From the NCBI RefSeq assembly GCF_015645445.1, contig NZ_JADOGI010000034.1, positions 1 through 64,000 of the forward strand: 64,000 nt of DNA, given 5' to 3'. Every line of letters starts with the position of its first letter. The stretch's first letter is position 1. The DNA comes from Nonomuraea cypriaca. Its GTDB lineage: Bacteria; Actinomycetota; Actinomycetes; Streptosporangiales; Streptosporangiaceae. Positions 46,401-54,230 of the stretch are shown here, one piece after another. The position numbers and the translations under genes are program-made. The notes beneath the pieces were generated by a model, which was given only the letters and a program-made list of their open reading frames with translations, made no database searches and was not told where the DNA came from.

Positions 46401-46977
46401 GGCGTGCCAGGTCCACGAGGACGGCGCCGCGGTCGGGCTGCTGCTGATGTTCGACTCCAACGACCCGACCTACATCACGCCGCTGCCGGGCGACGGGCTG
46501 GCCGAGGCGACCGTACGGCAGCTCGGCGCGTTCGAGGCGTACCTCGGCCTCGACCTGGGCGTCGGCACCCGGGCGGACCGTGAGGCGCTGCTCGCGCTGC
46601 CCACCGGGCAGCGGTGGGAGACGGTCGCGGCGCGGCTGCGGGAACACCGGCTGCTGGGCCGGGGCGAGGACCCGCGTGAACGGGTCGCCGTCTTCGCCCG
46701 CCACCTGCGTGGCCTGGGCGCCCACACGCCCCGGCGGCTGGCCGACGCGACCACCACCACCGTGCTGGTCCGGGCCGAGCGGCGGGCCGTGCGCAACTCC
46801 GGCGTGGGCATGGGCGTGGACGACACTCCGCCGGAGCTGCCCGACCTGGGCTGGGGCCGCCATCTGGCCGGTCCGCTGGAGGTCCACGGGCTGGACACCG
46901 ACCACTACGGCGTGCTGCGCCCACCCGCCGTCGCCCGGCTCGCCGAGCTGATCAACCGGGTGCTCGCCCGCTACTGA
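40432..46977 (+). CDS. PKS-NRPS hybrid: KS-AT-KR-ACP-Cy-TE, HMWP1-like
   Basis: A 2181-residue hybrid. KS: Cys182 in TACSTS, His318 in EAHGTGT, His356 in NLGHTNS. AT: Ser612 in GHSLGEY; the specificity region reads GAAHS where HAFH or YASH is usual, so malonyl or methylmalonyl choice is open. KR: NADPH loop GGLGDVG (about 1100) and Tyr1254 in PYCAAN. Carrier: Ser1392 in LGGHSL. Cy: canonical D1590-VLIC-D1595-AG-S1598. TE: Ser1981 in GWSMG, Asp in MFDSND, His in DHYG. There is no carrier between Cy and TE and no embedded methyltransferase, in contrast to HMWP1. It should extend by one ketide, reduce it, add a last Cys ring and release the product. Confidence 0.93.
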   Translation: MNSHDDLVAVTGLACRFPGAPDADALWRLLVEERDGLTRLTDEELAARGVPRKLRRDFAYVPVAGMIDGQDLFDPEPFGLTDGEAALMDPQQRLFLEICWRALEQAGHGGGRGAGAVGVFAGAAQSAYLAANLAGRWDPTGGGADPGGSLQTAISTHTDYLPAQVAYRLDLTGPAISVNTACSTSLVAVHLAVQSLLSGECDTALAGGVSLIVPQGRGYLSTPDGIYSEDGKVRPFSAHGTGIVYTQGVGAVVLRRLRDALDDGDPVLAVVHGSAVNNDGADKTGLTAPSVRGQARAVAEALAVAGADPRQVGYVEAHGTGTRLGDPIEVAALRQVFGGTGPAWCGLGSVKSNLGHTNSAAGIASFIKTVLAVRHGALPASLYAEPVNDLLGLAGSPFEVVSRTRRWDGPELAGVSSFGIGGTNAHVVVGPAPERPARPADRRPHPLVLSAHTPEALEETVADLARWAESAPAVPVADVAYTLQQGRRHQTHRVSVIAEDGNLAPALRDAAPVAAPTVPPRLVFAFPGGGSARAGMGAGLYDAEPAFAACVDECAALFAAHLGLDIRAVVRGEEDRIRGPVPGLPALFSVSLATARLLETWGVRPDLVLGHSLGEYTAAVVAGALPLPDAVRLVAVRSLAMAEAAGDGAMLSVPLGEAETRELLRAHPDIDLAALNAPGSCVVSGPEPAVAALEKTLTDAGYEPARLRFDGAAHSRLVEPALPRLRSAAEGLSAGVPAVPVVSTLTGEVVTTGLGTADHWVRQLREPVRFSQALRTAMDTAEGAPVVLLHVGPGGALASLARAHRLPELRAALTTLATDQDDSDLPALRAAAGQLWTHGVEPDFAGMHHRWRRVALPGQAFQRRRLWIDPPVEPARSVTGTQEPDEDDPLQIPVWTQVAPLDPAAALEGRWAVAGDDEDAITTVVEALSAVGAEVIPAARAGEYPDAEWTGVVVLAGEWGARRADPEAVTEGVLAHARLARTFFTGERSAGLLLQVTRGAQRVTGAERPDPAAAALHALPRVIAQEQPGVRWRVLDVDEHTDLAEAVPAELADLLATATSGAEPALRGPDRWLRGIAPWRPRRAPGPSASAGVATALIIGGLGDVGLTTAAHLARKGLRVVVTSRSGPPGDDADPAVRERAASLRRLAEEGLPVEVRRLDAADAEGTAALLAELSAQGPIALAVHAAGVVASADLRPLRGVGSGQVAGHVHAKIAGALALREAVDRLPVDRKPLDVVLMSSAGTFVGGIGMGPYCAANRYLDALAEEVGSGARDATRWVSVVWDAWKVGPAGTERTVRLAFALGAQTGMAALDRVLAGPRRTRPPVVAVSTTDLRERVAPAAYTPPVRQAADPGQESMLTPAEQAVAELWSELLGVPVTSADADFFVLGGHSLLATRILALLRESHGVRLRLRDLIANPTVGALARLLTGREAVRPAMTATPAAEPDAGTRGDDPDGTFPMTRVQHAYWVGREGGYALGGIACQFYLEYDCPDLDLARYERAWRDVIARHPMLRAIVTRQGRLKVLDHVPPYRIRVHDLTGAGEAVMAERLARLRERISRDPGPSDRWPLVQIQAARLPGGRVRLFIGVDVLICDAGSYWIIDREVRHHYEHPGTPLPEPAVDFAACVRALEQGRQGDEWRRAAGYWRARLDTLPGPPPLPVAVPEGAPRFVRRTARLTAGQWRTLKREAARRKLTPAAVLLTAYAETLATWSGSEHFALTLTLFDRPPIHPDVEKVVGDFTSLLLHEVDRREPGTFAEQVQRAQRRLFTDLDHRTYSALDLLAERASGQGRAESVPVVFTSALGLEDLVGGRPDLQWVGEQVHALSQTPQTWLDHQVLVQRDELLLQWDAVAGLLPDAEVEEMFTRYAARLRLLATEPSTWDEPPSSHPATVSGHDDIVVPMREGTEEQTLFLIHPSGGDVLCYAELSRLLDERFAVVALTDPGLAGASAPDDLPGLARRYREAIRRHRPHGPYLLGGWSMGGSLGQEVACQVHEDGAAVGLLLMFDSNDPTYITPLPGDGLAEATVRQLGAFEAYLGLDLGVGTRADREALLALPTGQRWETVAARLREHRLLGRGEDPRERVAVFARHLRGLGAHTPRRLADATTTTVLVRAERRAVRNSGVGMGVDDTPPELPDLGWGRHLAGPLEVHGLDTDHYGVLRPPAVARLAELINRVLARY

Positions 46978-47005
46978 CCTGAACCGCACAAGAAACGGAA
47001 ACCCC

Positions 47006-48535
47006 TTGAAAATCTCACTGCCCGCGCGCCTGGGCGCTCTCGTCCTCGGTCTGGCCCTGGTGACGGCCGGATGCGGTGGCGACGCCGGCGGCTCCGCGGC
47101 GCCGGCGGGCCAGAGCCTCCAGACGCTGCGGTACGTCGCGGTCGGCGCTCCCGCCACCGCGATCTACGACCCGCACGGCGGTGTCGGCAACCAGTCCGAC
47201 CTGACCCGCTTCGCCCTGATGTACGACGTCCTGGCGACGTCCCGGCCTGACGGCACGCTGGAGCCGCGGCTGGCCGCCTCCTTCGAACCCGATGCCAAGC
47301 TCACCACCTGGACGATCCGGTTGCGTGACGGCGTGACCTTCACCGACGGCCGGCCCGTGCGGGCGGCGGACGTGCTGTTCTCCCTGCGCCGCATCGCCGG
47401 CAAGGCCGCCGAGAACTTCGGCAGGCTGCGGATGTTCGACATGGACGCCTCACGTGTGGTCGACGACCGCACCCTCGAACTCGTCACCGTCAAGCCGTAC
47501 GCCGAGGTGCCGCAGGCGCTGGCGTGGTTCACGTTCGTGGTCCCCGAGGGCACCACCGCCTTCGACCGGCCGGTGGTCGGCTCGGGCCCGTACCGGATGA
47601 CCGGCGGCAACGCCCAGCACGCCGTGCTCGAACGCAACGACCGGTGGTGGGGCGAGCGGCCGCCGACGCCGCGGATAGAGCTCATGGCCGTGCCCGATCC
47701 GCAGGCCCGCGCCCAGGCGGTGATCTCCGGTCAGGCCGATGTGGCGAGCAGCGTCAGCCCGGCCACCGTCCGGCAGGTCTCCGGTAACCCGAACCTGAAG
47801 GTCGTGCATCGCCCTGCCGTCACGATGTACCCGTTCGTCATGCGGCTGGACCGCGAACCGTTCGACGATCCCCGCGTGCGGGAGGCGATCAAACTCGCGA
47901 CCGATCGCCAGGAACTGCTGGACAAGGTGTTCCTCGGGTACGGGAAGGCCGGCAACGACCTGCTGACCCCGGCCGATCCCTCCAGCCCGGCCGACGTGCC
48001 GCAGCGGGCGAGGGATCTCGCCCGTGCCAAGGACCTGCTCAAGCAGGCGGGCCACGCCGGCGGGTTGACCCTGGAGCTGGCCACCACCACCTCCTACCCG
48101 GGGATGGACACCGCCGCGACCCTGTTCGCACGGCAACTCGGTGAGGCCGGTATCACCGTGCGGGTGACCAACGAGCCGCCGGACACGTACTGGACGAAGG
48201 TGTTCGCGCAGAGCGACTTCTACACCGGGTTCTTCGGCGGCATCCCGTTCACCGACGTCGCCCGAGTCTCCCTGCTCGGCGACTCCCCCACCAACGAGAC
48301 CGCGTGGCATCGCCCGAGCTGGGACGCCGCCTACGACGAGGCGATGGCGATCAGGGACGACGCGCGGCGGCGGGAGGCCCTCGGAGAGCTCCAGCGTGAA
48401 CTGAGTGAGGAGGGCGGGTACGTGGTGTGGGGCGTCGGCGACGGGCTCGACCTGGCCTCGGCGCGCGTCTCCGGCCTGCCTGACGGACCTGGGTTCGACC
48501 TGGCCTTCGTCGAGCAGGTCCGGCTGGACGGGTGA
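47006..48535 (+). CDS. Family-5 (peptide/nickel/opine-type) substrate-binding lipoprotein
   Basis: A 509-residue receptor with lipobox LVTAGC (Cys23). The start is a TTG, since the frame has no earlier start and the signal begins MKISLPARLG; the ribosome site is weak. It has the SBP_bac_5 pattern: LAASFEPDAKLTTWTIRLRDGVTFTDGRPV, then PFDDPRVREAIKLATDRQELLDKVF. Members bind oligopeptides, nickel chelates or opine metallophores. Within a metallophore operon it should bind the loaded product. The usual ferric siderophore receptor would be of the FecB/family-8 type, so this points away from a classical Fe-siderophore import. Confidence 0.9.
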   Translation: MKISLPARLGALVLGLALVTAGCGGDAGGSAAPAGQSLQTLRYVAVGAPATAIYDPHGGVGNQSDLTRFALMYDVLATSRPDGTLEPRLAASFEPDAKLTTWTIRLRDGVTFTDGRPVRAADVLFSLRRIAGKAAENFGRLRMFDMDASRVVDDRTLELVTVKPYAEVPQALAWFTFVVPEGTTAFDRPVVGSGPYRMTGGNAQHAVLERNDRWWGERPPTPRIELMAVPDPQARAQAVISGQADVASSVSPATVRQVSGNPNLKVVHRPAVTMYPFVMRLDREPFDDPRVREAIKLATDRQELLDKVFLGYGKAGNDLLTPADPSSPADVPQRARDLARAKDLLKQAGHAGGLTLELATTTSYPGMDTAATLFARQLGEAGITVRVTNEPPDTYWTKVFAQSDFYTGFFGGIPFTDVARVSLLGDSPTNETAWHRPSWDAAYDEAMAIRDDARRREALGELQRELSEEGGYVVWGVGDGLDLASARVSGLPDGPGFDLAFVEQVRLDG

Positions 48536-49488
48536 TGGCACGTGTCGTCGGCATGGCGCTCGCGCGGGCGCTGGTCCTGCTCGTCGCGGTGTCGGTGCTG
48601 GTGTTCGGTGCAACGGAACTGCTGCCCTCGGACGCGGCCCAGAGCCGTACCGGGGGCAGAGCCGGCGCCGAACAGCTCGAACAGGTGCGGGAAGAGCTCG
48701 GGCTGCACCTTCCTGCCTGGCAGCGCTATCTGTCATGGCTGGCGGGGCTGTGCCGCGGTGAGGTGGGCACCTCGCTCGTCACCGACCGGCCGGTGGCTCA
48801 GATCGTCGCCGAGCGGCTACCCGCGACGCTCACCCTGGCCGGCTGTGCGCTGGCGGTGGCCGTTCCGCTGACGCTGCTGCTGGCCTGGCTGGTCGGCACG
48901 GCCTCACCACGATGGCGCGGGCCGTTCTCGGCCGTGGTGACGGGTGTGGCCGCGGTCCCGCAGGTGGTGTTCGCCACCGGCCTGATCGTCCTGTTCGCCG
49001 TGGTGCTGGGCTGGCTGCCGCCTGTGTCATTGTTGCCGGCCGAGGGCGTGTCGCCGTTCGATGTGGAGCGGCTGGCGCTCCCGGCAATGGCGCTCGCGGT
49101 CCCGGCCGCCGCGTTCGGCGCGGGGCTGCTCGGCGGCGCGGTCGCCGACACCGTGCGCCGGCCGCACGTACGGGACGCGGTGGCGCGCGGGCTGCCGCGC
49201 CACCGGGTGGCCTTCCGGCACGTGGCGCCCTTTCTGCTGGCCCCCGCCGTCCGGGTGCTCGCCCTGACGGCGGGCGCCCTGATCGCCGCGACGGCCGTGG
49301 TCGAGATGATGTTCGGGTACGCCGGGCTGGGAGAGCTGCTGGTCAGCTCGATCGGCACCCGCGACACCCCCGTGGTGCAGGCCGTGGCGATGCTCGGCGC
49401 CGTGATCGTGCTCGCCGGGTCGGCCGTCGCCGACGTGCTCGGCGCGCTGTCCGACCCCGACCGGGGAGACGTCCGTGCACCGGCGTAG
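48535..49488 (+). CDS. DppB-type ABC permease
   Basis: A 317-residue inner membrane permease with about six hydrophobic segments and the BPD_transp_1 coupling loop EAA-like region (RDAVARGLPRHRVAFRHVAPFLL). Start at ATG 48535 overlapping the receptor stop (TGATG); a GTG three bases earlier is equally possible. It should pair with the DppC-like part of the next protein. Its 3' end overlaps that gene by 14 bases. Confidence 0.9.
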   Translation: MARVVGMALARALVLLVAVSVLVFGATELLPSDAAQSRTGGRAGAEQLEQVREELGLHLPAWQRYLSWLAGLCRGEVGTSLVTDRPVAQIVAERLPATLTLAGCALAVAVPLTLLLAWLVGTASPRWRGPFSAVVTGVAAVPQVVFATGLIVLFAVVLGWLPPVSLLPAEGVSPFDVERLALPAMALAVPAAAFGAGLLGGAVADTVRRPHVRDAVARGLPRHRVAFRHVAPFLLAPAVRVLALTAGALIAATAVVEMMFGYAGLGELLVSSIGTRDTPVVQAVAMLGAVIVLAGSAVADVLGALSDPDRGDVRAPA

Positions 49489-51709
49489 CTGGGCGGCCGC
49501 GGCGCTCGCCGCGGTGACCGTGGCCGCGGCGGTGTGCGGCGGTGCGCTCGCACCGCATGATCCGGCCGCGTCGATCGGCATGCCGTGGGCGCCGCCCGGT
49601 GCGCAGTGGCCGCTGGGCACCGATGTGGCCGGGCGCGACGTGCTGTCGAGGCTCCTGGCGGGTGGTCGCGACCTCACGCTGACCGCGCTGGCCGCGGCCG
49701 TGGCGGCCGGCCTCGCGGGCGTGGCCGGTGGACTGGCCGCCGGATGGGCGGGCGGCCGGATCGGGCGGTGGCTGACGGCGCCGGCCGACCTGTTGCTGGC
49801 CTCGCCGTTCATGCTGACGGCGCTGGTACTCGCCGTCGCCCTGCCCGCGCCCGCCGCCGTGATCGCAGGCACGGTGTGCGGCGGAGCCCCGTTGGGGCTG
49901 CGGATGGTACGCGACCTGGTGCGGCAGGCCCGCCGCACCGGTTACGCCGAGGCGGCCCGCTGCCGGGGTGAGACGGCCGTCGCGATCGTCGGGCGCGAGA
50001 TCCTGCCGTCGGTGGCAGGACTGGCCTCGGCCGACGTGGTGCTCCGTTTCGTCCTGGCGTTACAGCTCGCCGCCGCCTTCGGCATGCTCGGTCTGGGCCC
50101 GCGGCCTCCGGCGCCCGACTGGGGATCGATGCTCCGGGAGAACCTGGCGGGCGCGGCGCTCAATCCCGCGGCCCTGGTGGCACCGGCGGCTGCGCTCACC
50201 GTACTCGCCCTGGTGGCCATGCTGCTGTCGGCTGCGCTCAACGCCCCCTCCCGGCCCGGCGCGAACACCTTGCCCCACGTGACCGCCGCCGCGACGACCC
50301 GCGGGGACGCCGTCTTGGCGGTCGTGGGGCTCACCGTCGCCGACGACCACGGGCGGCCGATCGTCACGGAGGGTGCCCTGCACGCCGGCCCCGGAGAGGT
50401 CATCGCGATCGTGGGCCCATCCGGCAGCGGTAAGACCACGATGGTCCGGGCTGCGCTCGACATCCTCGAACCCGGGCTGCACCGGACGGGCGGCGTCGTC
50501 ACCTGGCGCGGGAGCCCGGTGCGCCCCGGGTGGGACGCGCGACGGTGGCGCAGGGCGCACGTCGGCCTGCTCGACCAGGACCCGGCCGGATCCCTGAATC
50601 CGCTGCTCGGCGTCGGCGCCCTGGTCGGTGAGGGCCGCCGTCGCTCGCCGGCCATGGTGCCGGCCATGCTGACGGCGCTCGGCCTGGACGCCGACCGGCT
50701 TCGGCACCGTCGGCCCCACCGGTTGTCGGGTGGCCAGGCCCAGCGGGTGGCGCTCGCCCGCGCCCTGCTCGGCGACCCGGGCCTGCTGGTGCTGGACGAG
50801 CCCACCAGCGGGCTCGACCCCGGCACGCTCGACCTGGTCGTCCAGGCGATCGAACGCCGCCGGGGCGACGGCCGGTCGGTGACTCTCGTGATCTCCCACG
50901 ACGCGGCTTTCGTGGCCCGCGTCGCCGACCGTGTCCTGACCATCGGGACCCCGGACACCGCGGCCCTCGACGCCGTCCCCGGAGCCGCGCATCAAGATCG
51001 CGCTGAGCAGCCCGTACTTCGGGTGCGGGGGCTGTGTCTCGCCCAAGGCAGAGAGACGTTGCTGGCCGGCACTGATCTGACCCTGTGGCCGGGCGAGCTG
51101 GTGGCGGTTCTCGGGCCGTCCGGTGCCGGTAAGAGCACGCTCCTGCGTGCGCTGACCGGCCTGCTGCCCCCGGAAGCGGGCGACCTGTGGTTGCACGGGC
51201 TTCCCCTCGCCTGGCCGCTGGACCGGCGGCCACGGGAGGCACTGCGGGACGTGCAACTCGTCGGCCAGGATCCGGCCGGGGCGCTCAATCCCGCCCACCG
51301 CGTGGCCACGGCGCTCGCCCGTCCGGCATGTGTCCTCCGCGGGCTTTCCCGCGCCCAGGCGTACGCCGAGGTCCCCGGATTGCTCCGGCAGGTCGGGCTC
51401 GACCCTGCCCTGGCCGCCCGCAGGCCCGGTGAGCTGTCCGGCGGGCAGCGTCAGCGGGTGGCGCTCGCCCGGGCGCTGGCCGCCGGCCCCGCAGTGCTGC
51501 TCGCCGACGAGATCACCTCCGCGCTGGACGACGTCACCGCCGCCGGGCTGCTGCGACTGCTGGAACGCCTGCGCGCCGACGGCCTGGCCGTGCTGCTGAT
51601 CACGCACGACCGCGGGGTCGCGGCCCGCGCCGATCGGGTGCTGCACCTGGCGGACCACCGGCTATCCCAAGATCCCATCGGAACGGAGACCCACACCCGT
51701 GCACCCTGA
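49475..51709 (+). CDS. DppC permease fused to two ABC ATPases
   Basis: A 744-residue single polypeptide that joins three subunits which are separate in most Opp/Dpp/Nik systems. Residues 1-265 are a DppC-like permease (GTDVAGRDVLSRLLAG, EAARCRGE coupling loop). Residues about 285-505 are ABC ATPase 1 (Walker A GPSGSGKTT about 313, LSGGQAQR, LLVLDEPTSGLD). Residues about 510-735 are ABC ATPase 2 (Walker A GPSGAGKST about 546, LSGGQRQR, LLADEITSALD). Both ATPases have all catalytic motifs. The GTG start has GGGGAG 6 bases upstream. With the receptor and DppB-like permease it makes a complete four-domain importer from three genes. Confidence 0.92.
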   Translation: MHRRSWAAAALAAVTVAAAVCGGALAPHDPAASIGMPWAPPGAQWPLGTDVAGRDVLSRLLAGGRDLTLTALAAAVAAGLAGVAGGLAAGWAGGRIGRWLTAPADLLLASPFMLTALVLAVALPAPAAVIAGTVCGGAPLGLRMVRDLVRQARRTGYAEAARCRGETAVAIVGREILPSVAGLASADVVLRFVLALQLAAAFGMLGLGPRPPAPDWGSMLRENLAGAALNPAALVAPAAALTVLALVAMLLSAALNAPSRPGANTLPHVTAAATTRGDAVLAVVGLTVADDHGRPIVTEGALHAGPGEVIAIVGPSGSGKTTMVRAALDILEPGLHRTGGVVTWRGSPVRPGWDARRWRRAHVGLLDQDPAGSLNPLLGVGALVGEGRRRSPAMVPAMLTALGLDADRLRHRRPHRLSGGQAQRVALARALLGDPGLLVLDEPTSGLDPGTLDLVVQAIERRRGDGRSVTLVISHDAAFVARVADRVLTIGTPDTAALDAVPGAAHQDRAEQPVLRVRGLCLAQGRETLLAGTDLTLWPGELVAVLGPSGAGKSTLLRALTGLLPPEAGDLWLHGLPLAWPLDRRPREALRDVQLVGQDPAGALNPAHRVATALARPACVLRGLSRAQAYAEVPGLLRQVGLDPALAARRPGELSGGQRQRVALARALAAGPAVLLADEITSALDDVTAAGLLRLLERLRADGLAVLLITHDRGVAARADRVLHLADHRLSQDPIGTETHTRAP

Positions 51710-54188
51710 TCCGGAATCCCCGCTCGCCGAAGCGGCCAGAACACTGATCACCCACCCCTGGATCGGCGACGCCCGGCCGGGCCCTGACGGTTCCCTGCGT
51801 GTCCGCCCCGCCCGGTCCGCGCTGACCGTCCGGCCCACCGGCGGCCTCGTCACCGAGTACCTGGAGCACTGGGGCGAGGTCTACGACTGGACCTACACGC
51901 AGGCGAACGTCCAGCACGCCCCTGACCTGGACCTGTCCGGATGGCGCGCGTCCGACACAGGCCGCCCGCTGCCGGTCGCGCACATGCGCGAGTGGATCGA
52001 CCACATCGTCGATCTGGTGCTCAGCACCGGCCCGCGATGGATCCTGGAACTCGGCTGCGGCACCGGGCTGCTGATGCACCGGCTGCTCGATCATGTCGAC
52101 GGCTACGTCGGCACCGATGTCGCGGCGGCCGCGGTCGCCGCCCTCCGTGCCCGCGCTCTTCCCACGAGCGCCATCGTGCACGCGGCGGCCCACGAGGCGA
52201 CTGCCCCTGCGGTCAGTGCCGCCCTTCACGAGATCGGCGCACCCGACGGCCGTCCCGACTGCGTACTGCTGAACTCCGTCACCCAGTGCTTCCCTGGAGT
52301 GGACTACCTGCGGGCGGTGCTCGGCGACGCGATCGGGCTGGTCGCACCGGGCGGCTCGGTGATCGTCGGTGACGTCCGCGACTCCAGGCTGCTGGACGCC
52401 TACGCGCTGTGGGTGGAGCGGGCCGTCGACCCCTCGGCCGCCGACGCCGAGCTCGCACGGCGGGCGGCGGACCGTGCCGCCCGCGACGAGGAGTTGCTGT
52501 TCGACCCGCCCATGCTGGCCAGGCTGGCCGCGGGGATCGCGCGCGAGAGCGGGCGTACGGTCCGGCTGAGCGTGCATCCCAAGACCATGACGGACGACAC
52601 CGAGCTCACCCGCTACCGCTTCGACGCGGTGCTGCGGGTGGACGCCGACACGCCGCCCGCGCCGAAGAAGATCGCCTGGACGTCGCTTCCCGGCGACGAC
52701 CGCCTGGGCACGCTGAAGACCTTGCCGTCCGGTGAGCCGGTGCACGTCCACGGCATTCCCAACGCCGTCCTCGCGCCCGATCACCAGGGGGCGGTGGCGC
52801 CGTCCCGCCTGCGGGCCGCCGTCGGCCCCGAGGCCGCCGTGGTGGCCGATCCCGACGACCCGGCGACGCTGGGCGTGGTGGGCCCGGCGGAGGCGGCGGC
52901 TCGGCCGGTCGAGGGGATCGGAGGCGGGGCGGTGCACGACCCGTTCGCCGCGTTCACCCGCCGCAGGCTTCAGGAGATCTCCCGCGCCGCCCTTCGCCGT
53001 TCGCCACCTCCCCACCGTGACATCCCCATAGTGGTCGAGCTCCCCGATACCGGCGACGGCGCGGAAGTACGGCGACGCGCCGGTCAGCGGGCGGCCGAGG
53101 CGGTCACGGACGTGGATGCCGCGCGGTTGCCGGGATTCCTGGACCGGCTGGACGAGGCGGCGCTGCTCGCGATGGCGTGCACCTTGCGCCCGGCCGGGTT
53201 GATCCGGGGCAGGGCGACGGCCGACGAGATGGCGGCCACGCTAAGGGTGGCGGAGCGGCACCGGTGGATCCTGCGCCGCTGGCTCGAAGCGCTCACGCGG
53301 GAAGGATGGCTGGGCCGTGACGCGGAGGGCCGCCTCCACGGGTTGCGGAAGGTGCGCAGGGACGAGGTCATCGCGGCCGGTCGAGGCATGGAGGCCGACG
53401 GCGCCGCGATCGGCTATCCGGCGGAGACGACCAGGTTCCTGCTGGCGGCCATGAACCGGCTGCCCGAACTGCTGCGCGATGAGGTGCCGGTGCAGGGGTT
53501 GCTGTTCGCCGGCGACGACATGGGCACGGCTGATGGCGCGTACCGGGAGAACACCGTCAACCGGTACCTCAACGCCGCCGCCGGGGAGACGTTGCGCTGG
53601 GCGGCCGAACGCGGTGCGGGCCCGCTGCGGGTGCTGGAGCTGGGCGCGGGGGTCGGCGGCACGACCGTGGACGCGCTGCGGGCCCTGACCGGCCAGGACG
53701 TCGACTACCTGTTCAGCGACGTGTCCAGGTATTTCCTGTCACTGGGCCGCGAGCTCTTCGGTGACCGTCCGGGGGTGCGCTTCGACCTTTTCGACATCAA
53801 CGCCGATCCGGCCGGCCAGGGCGTACCGCCGGGATCACAGGACGTGCTGCTGTCGGCGAATGTGTTGCACAACGCCCGCCACGTGCAGGACGTGGTCGCC
53901 GGGCTCAGCGGGTTGCTGGCGCCGGGCGGTCTGTTCGTCTTCGTGGAGACCTGCAGGGAGATGGCCGCCATCCTGACCTCGATGCAGTTCCTCATGTCGC
54001 CGCGGACCGGTGAATCCCGGCTGGATCCCGGCGATCCGAGGAACGCCGACGACCGGGTGTTCCTCACCCGGGACGAATGGCTGGAGGTGCTGAGCGGCGC
54101 CGGTCTGCACCCGTTGTTCACTCTGCCAGGCGACGATCACCCTCTCGCCGCCACCGGGCTGCACCTGTTCGTGGCCCGGAAGGGTTGA
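51699..54188 (+). CDS. Free-standing double methyltransferase for the assembly line
   Basis: An 829-residue protein with two SAM-binding domains. Domain 1 (about 35-310) begins VYDWTYTQANVQ, has SGWRASDTGRPLPVAHMREW and motif I LELGCGTG (about 116), the pattern of methyltransferases embedded in pyochelin/yersiniabactin A domains. Domain 2 (about 590-825) has LELGAGVGG (about 645) and LSANVLHNARH, the pattern of PKS C-methyltransferases. The middle region is like the helical leader of PKS MTs. Start GTG at 51699 overlaps the transporter stop by 11 bases. It probably methylates ring and ketide carbons in trans, taking over the two MT domains missing from the KS-AT-KR protein. Confidence 0.83.
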   Translation: MHPDPESPLAEAARTLITHPWIGDARPGPDGSLRVRPARSALTVRPTGGLVTEYLEHWGEVYDWTYTQANVQHAPDLDLSGWRASDTGRPLPVAHMREWIDHIVDLVLSTGPRWILELGCGTGLLMHRLLDHVDGYVGTDVAAAAVAALRARALPTSAIVHAAAHEATAPAVSAALHEIGAPDGRPDCVLLNSVTQCFPGVDYLRAVLGDAIGLVAPGGSVIVGDVRDSRLLDAYALWVERAVDPSAADAELARRAADRAARDEELLFDPPMLARLAAGIARESGRTVRLSVHPKTMTDDTELTRYRFDAVLRVDADTPPAPKKIAWTSLPGDDRLGTLKTLPSGEPVHVHGIPNAVLAPDHQGAVAPSRLRAAVGPEAAVVADPDDPATLGVVGPAEAAARPVEGIGGGAVHDPFAAFTRRRLQEISRAALRRSPPPHRDIPIVVELPDTGDGAEVRRRAGQRAAEAVTDVDAARLPGFLDRLDEAALLAMACTLRPAGLIRGRATADEMAATLRVAERHRWILRRWLEALTREGWLGRDAEGRLHGLRKVRRDEVIAAGRGMEADGAAIGYPAETTRFLLAAMNRLPELLRDEVPVQGLLFAGDDMGTADGAYRENTVNRYLNAAAGETLRWAAERGAGPLRVLELGAGVGGTTVDALRALTGQDVDYLFSDVSRYFLSLGRELFGDRPGVRFDLFDINADPAGQGVPPGSQDVLLSANVLHNARHVQDVVAGLSGLLAPGGLFVFVETCREMAAILTSMQFLMSPRTGESRLDPGDPRNADDRVFLTRDEWLEVLSGAGLHPLFTLPGDDHPLAATGLHLFVARKG

Positions 54189-54193
54189 GCCGA

Positions 54194-54224
54194 GGGTGGC
54201 CGGAGCCGGGCGCTCCGGCCACCC
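54194..54224. terminator. Shared bidirectional terminator of the two metallophore operons
   Basis: GGGTGGCCGGAGC pairs perfectly over 13 bp with GCTCCGGCCACCC around a CGGGC loop. It lies between the convergent stops at 54188 and 54231. Confidence 0.85.
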
Positions 54225-54230
54225 GCCCGG

